Positions 5,128-6,541 of a stretch of 6,541 nt of DNA are shown in pieces. The notes beneath the pieces are model-generated. The model searched no databases and was not told the DNA's origin. It was given only the letters and a program-made list of their open reading frames with translations. Origin of the DNA: Actinomycetes bacterium (GTDB lineage Bacteria > Actinomycetota > Actinomycetes > Mycobacteriales > Micromonosporaceae); assembly GCA_023402505.1 (NCBI GenBank), contig JAEYGD010000409.1, forward strand, positions 1 through 6,541, read 5' to 3'. The position numbers and the translations under genes were made by a program. Position 1 is the stretch's first letter. The number at the start of each line of letters is the position of its first letter.

Positions 5128-6541
5128 ATGCCCACCCGTACCGGACCGTCCCGCCGAACCGCACTGCTCGTGCTGTGCGCCGGCAGCCTCATGGTCATCC
5201 TCGACGGCAGCGTTGTCGCGCTGGCGCTCCCGGCCATCCAACGTGACCTCGGATTCTCCTCCGCCGGGCTGGCGTGGGTCGTCAACGCGTACCTCGTCGC
5301 CTTCGGCGGTCTGCTCCTGCTCGCCGGACGGCTCGGCGATCTGCTCGGCCGGCGGCGGGTGTTCCTCGGCGGCGTCGCCCTCTTCACCGTGGCCTCGCTG
5401 CTCTGCGCCGTGGCGGCCACGCCGGCGATGCTCGTCGCCGCCCGGTTCCTCCAGGGCGCCGGCGGTGCCGCCGCGACGGCGGTGAGCCTCGGGATGATCG
5501 TCCAGCTCCACCCGGAGCCGGCCGCCCGTGCCCGGGCCATCGCCGTCTTCAGCTTCACCGGAGCGGCCGGGGCGTCACTCGGGATGCTGGCCGGCGGAGT
5601 GCTGACCGGACTCGCCGGCTGGCCGGCGATCTTCCTCGTCAACGTGCCGGTCGGGTTGGTCGTCCTTCCGGTCGCCGTACGCGTGCTCGCCGTCGAGCGG
5701 GGTCTCGGCCTGCGTGCCGGCCTGGACGTCCCCGGCGCGGTCCTGGTCACGGCCGGACTGATGGCGGCGGTGCTGGCCATCGTCGGCACCGGCGAACACG
5801 GCTGGACCTCGGTCCGTACGCCGGGTGCCGCCCTGGCCGCCGCCGTGCTGCTGGTCGCGTTCGCCCGCCGGCAGCGGGTGGCCCCGACACCGCTGTTGCC
5901 GCGCCGGGTGCTGCGTACGCCCGACCTGGTCGCCGCCAACGTCGTGCAGTTCCTGGCGGTCGCCGCCTTCTTCGGGTTCCAGTTCCTGCTCGCGCTGGCA
6001 CTCCAGTTGGTGCTCGGGCTCGACCCGACCGCCGCCGGGCTGGCCTTCCTGCCGACGCCGGTGGCGATCGCGGTGGTCTCGCTCGGTCTCACCGGCCGGC
6101 TGACGGCCCGGTACGGAGCCCGTCCGGTGCTGCTCGCCGGGCTCGGGCACACCCTGGTTGGCTTCGTGCTCCTGACCCGGCTCCCGGCCGACGCCGGCTA
6201 CCTGGCGGACGTCCTGCCGGCCGTGCTGCTGTTCGGGATCGGTGGTGGCCTCGTCCTCCCGGCGCTCACCACCCTGGCGATGGCCGGCGCGGACCCGGCC
6301 GACGCCGGACTGGCCTCCGGGCTGCTCAACACCACCCAGCAGATCGGCGGCGCGCTCGGGCTGGCCGTGCTCGCCACGCTGGCCGCGGGCCGCACCGATG
6401 CGCTGCGCGAGGCCGGCCGGCCCGCCACCGAGGCTCTCGCCGCCGGCTACCGGACCGCCTTCGTCGTCGCCGCGGCCCTGGTCGCCACCGCGATGCTGGT
6501 CGCCGCGGTCACGGCGGGCCGGCGCTCGCCGACCCCGGGCC
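5128..6541 (+). CDS. MFS drug exporter, DHA2 (EmrB/QacA) family, 3' end beyond the window
   Basis: The frame is open from the ATG to the right edge, giving 471 residues with no stop; DHA2 proteins are usually 460-520, so only a short tail is missing. Visible motifs are the TM1 signature 'VILDGSVVALALPAIQRDLG' (23-42), motif A GRLGDLLGRRR (67-77), motif B RFLQGAGGAAA (106-116), motif C-like 'GAAGASLGMLAGGVLTG' (145-161, Ser149-Leu where many have Gly-Pro), 'WPAIFLVNVPVG' (165-176), and 'GLASGLLNTTQQIGGALG' (394-411). About 14 hydrophobic helices can be traced, as expected for DHA2. It should act as a proton-driven exporter of hydrophobic drugs or secreted metabolites in the cytoplasmic membrane. 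It is divergent from the HxlR-type regulator, a common arrangement for regulator and target pump. The substrate cannot be predicted. Confidence 0.92.
   Translation, partial: MPTRTGPSRRTALLVLCAGSLMVILDGSVVALALPAIQRDLGFSSAGLAWVVNAYLVAFGGLLLLAGRLGDLLGRRRVFLGGVALFTVASLLCAVAATPAMLVAARFLQGAGGAAATAVSLGMIVQLHPEPAARARAIAVFSFTGAAGASLGMLAGGVLTGLAGWPAIFLVNVPVGLVVLPVAVRVLAVERGLGLRAGLDVPGAVLVTAGLMAAVLAIVGTGEHGWTSVRTPGAALAAAVLLVAFARRQRVAPTPLLPRRVLRTPDLVAANVVQFLAVAAFFGFQFLLALALQLVLGLDPTAAGLAFLPTPVAIAVVSLGLTGRLTARYGARPVLLAGLGHTLVGFVLLTRLPADAGYLADVLPAVLLFGIGGGLVLPALTTLAMAGADPADAGLASGLLNTTQQIGGALGLAVLATLAAGRTDALREAGRPATEALAAGYRTAFVVAAALVATAMLVAAVTAGRRSPTPG

Noticed and set aside
5079..6152. Minus-strand open frame of 357 codons across the MFS region
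   Set aside because: It is dominated by Ser, Ala, Thr, Arg and Pro with no domain. The plus strand encodes a clear 14-TM exporter with all family motifs and a good ribosome-binding site.

Overview
The window is very GC-rich and its third codon positions are strongly biased to G/C. Gene families and codon use fit a filamentous actinomycete. Micromonosporaceae is my best guess, but this is an inference from style and no taxonomic marker is present. It holds seven protein genes, five of them complete, and no RNA genes, CRISPR arrays or transposases. It reads as an accessory drug-resistance and efflux neighbourhood.

Left part (1-1647): the last 39 codons of a plus-strand gene whose tail resembles Erm-type rRNA adenine methyltransferases. 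It converges on a small minus-strand DUF2795 protein (133-324). That gene is divergent, across 69 bp, from a complete erythromycin-esterase-family gene (394-1647). If the Erm reading is right, a target-modifying enzyme and an esterase-fold enzyme lie less than 300 bp apart.

Middle (1648-4548): between the convergent esterase and MMPL genes is a perfect 22-bp inverted repeat with a nested hairpin in its loop, a likely bidirectional terminator or dispersed repeat. Then, on the minus strand, come a 733-aa MMPL/RND-type exporter and, 35 bp upstream of it, a TetR repressor. This is the classic regulator-pump operon. Two identical 16-bp perfect palindromes lie just upstream of tetR and are almost certainly its operators.

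Right part (4608-6541): a HxlR-type winged-helix regulator lies upstream of tetR on the same strand, and its stop codon falls inside the second tetR palindrome. It is divergent from a DHA2-family 14-TM MFS drug exporter (from 5128) whose frame stays open to the window edge. The 79-bp gap between them holds a 21-bp imperfect palindrome suited to HxlR. The regulatory picture is two adjacent regulator/efflux pairs, TetR-MMPL and HxlR-MFS, with possible read-through from hxlR into tetR-mmpL. I see no wholly new system; the most notable points are the DNA elements at the gene boundaries.
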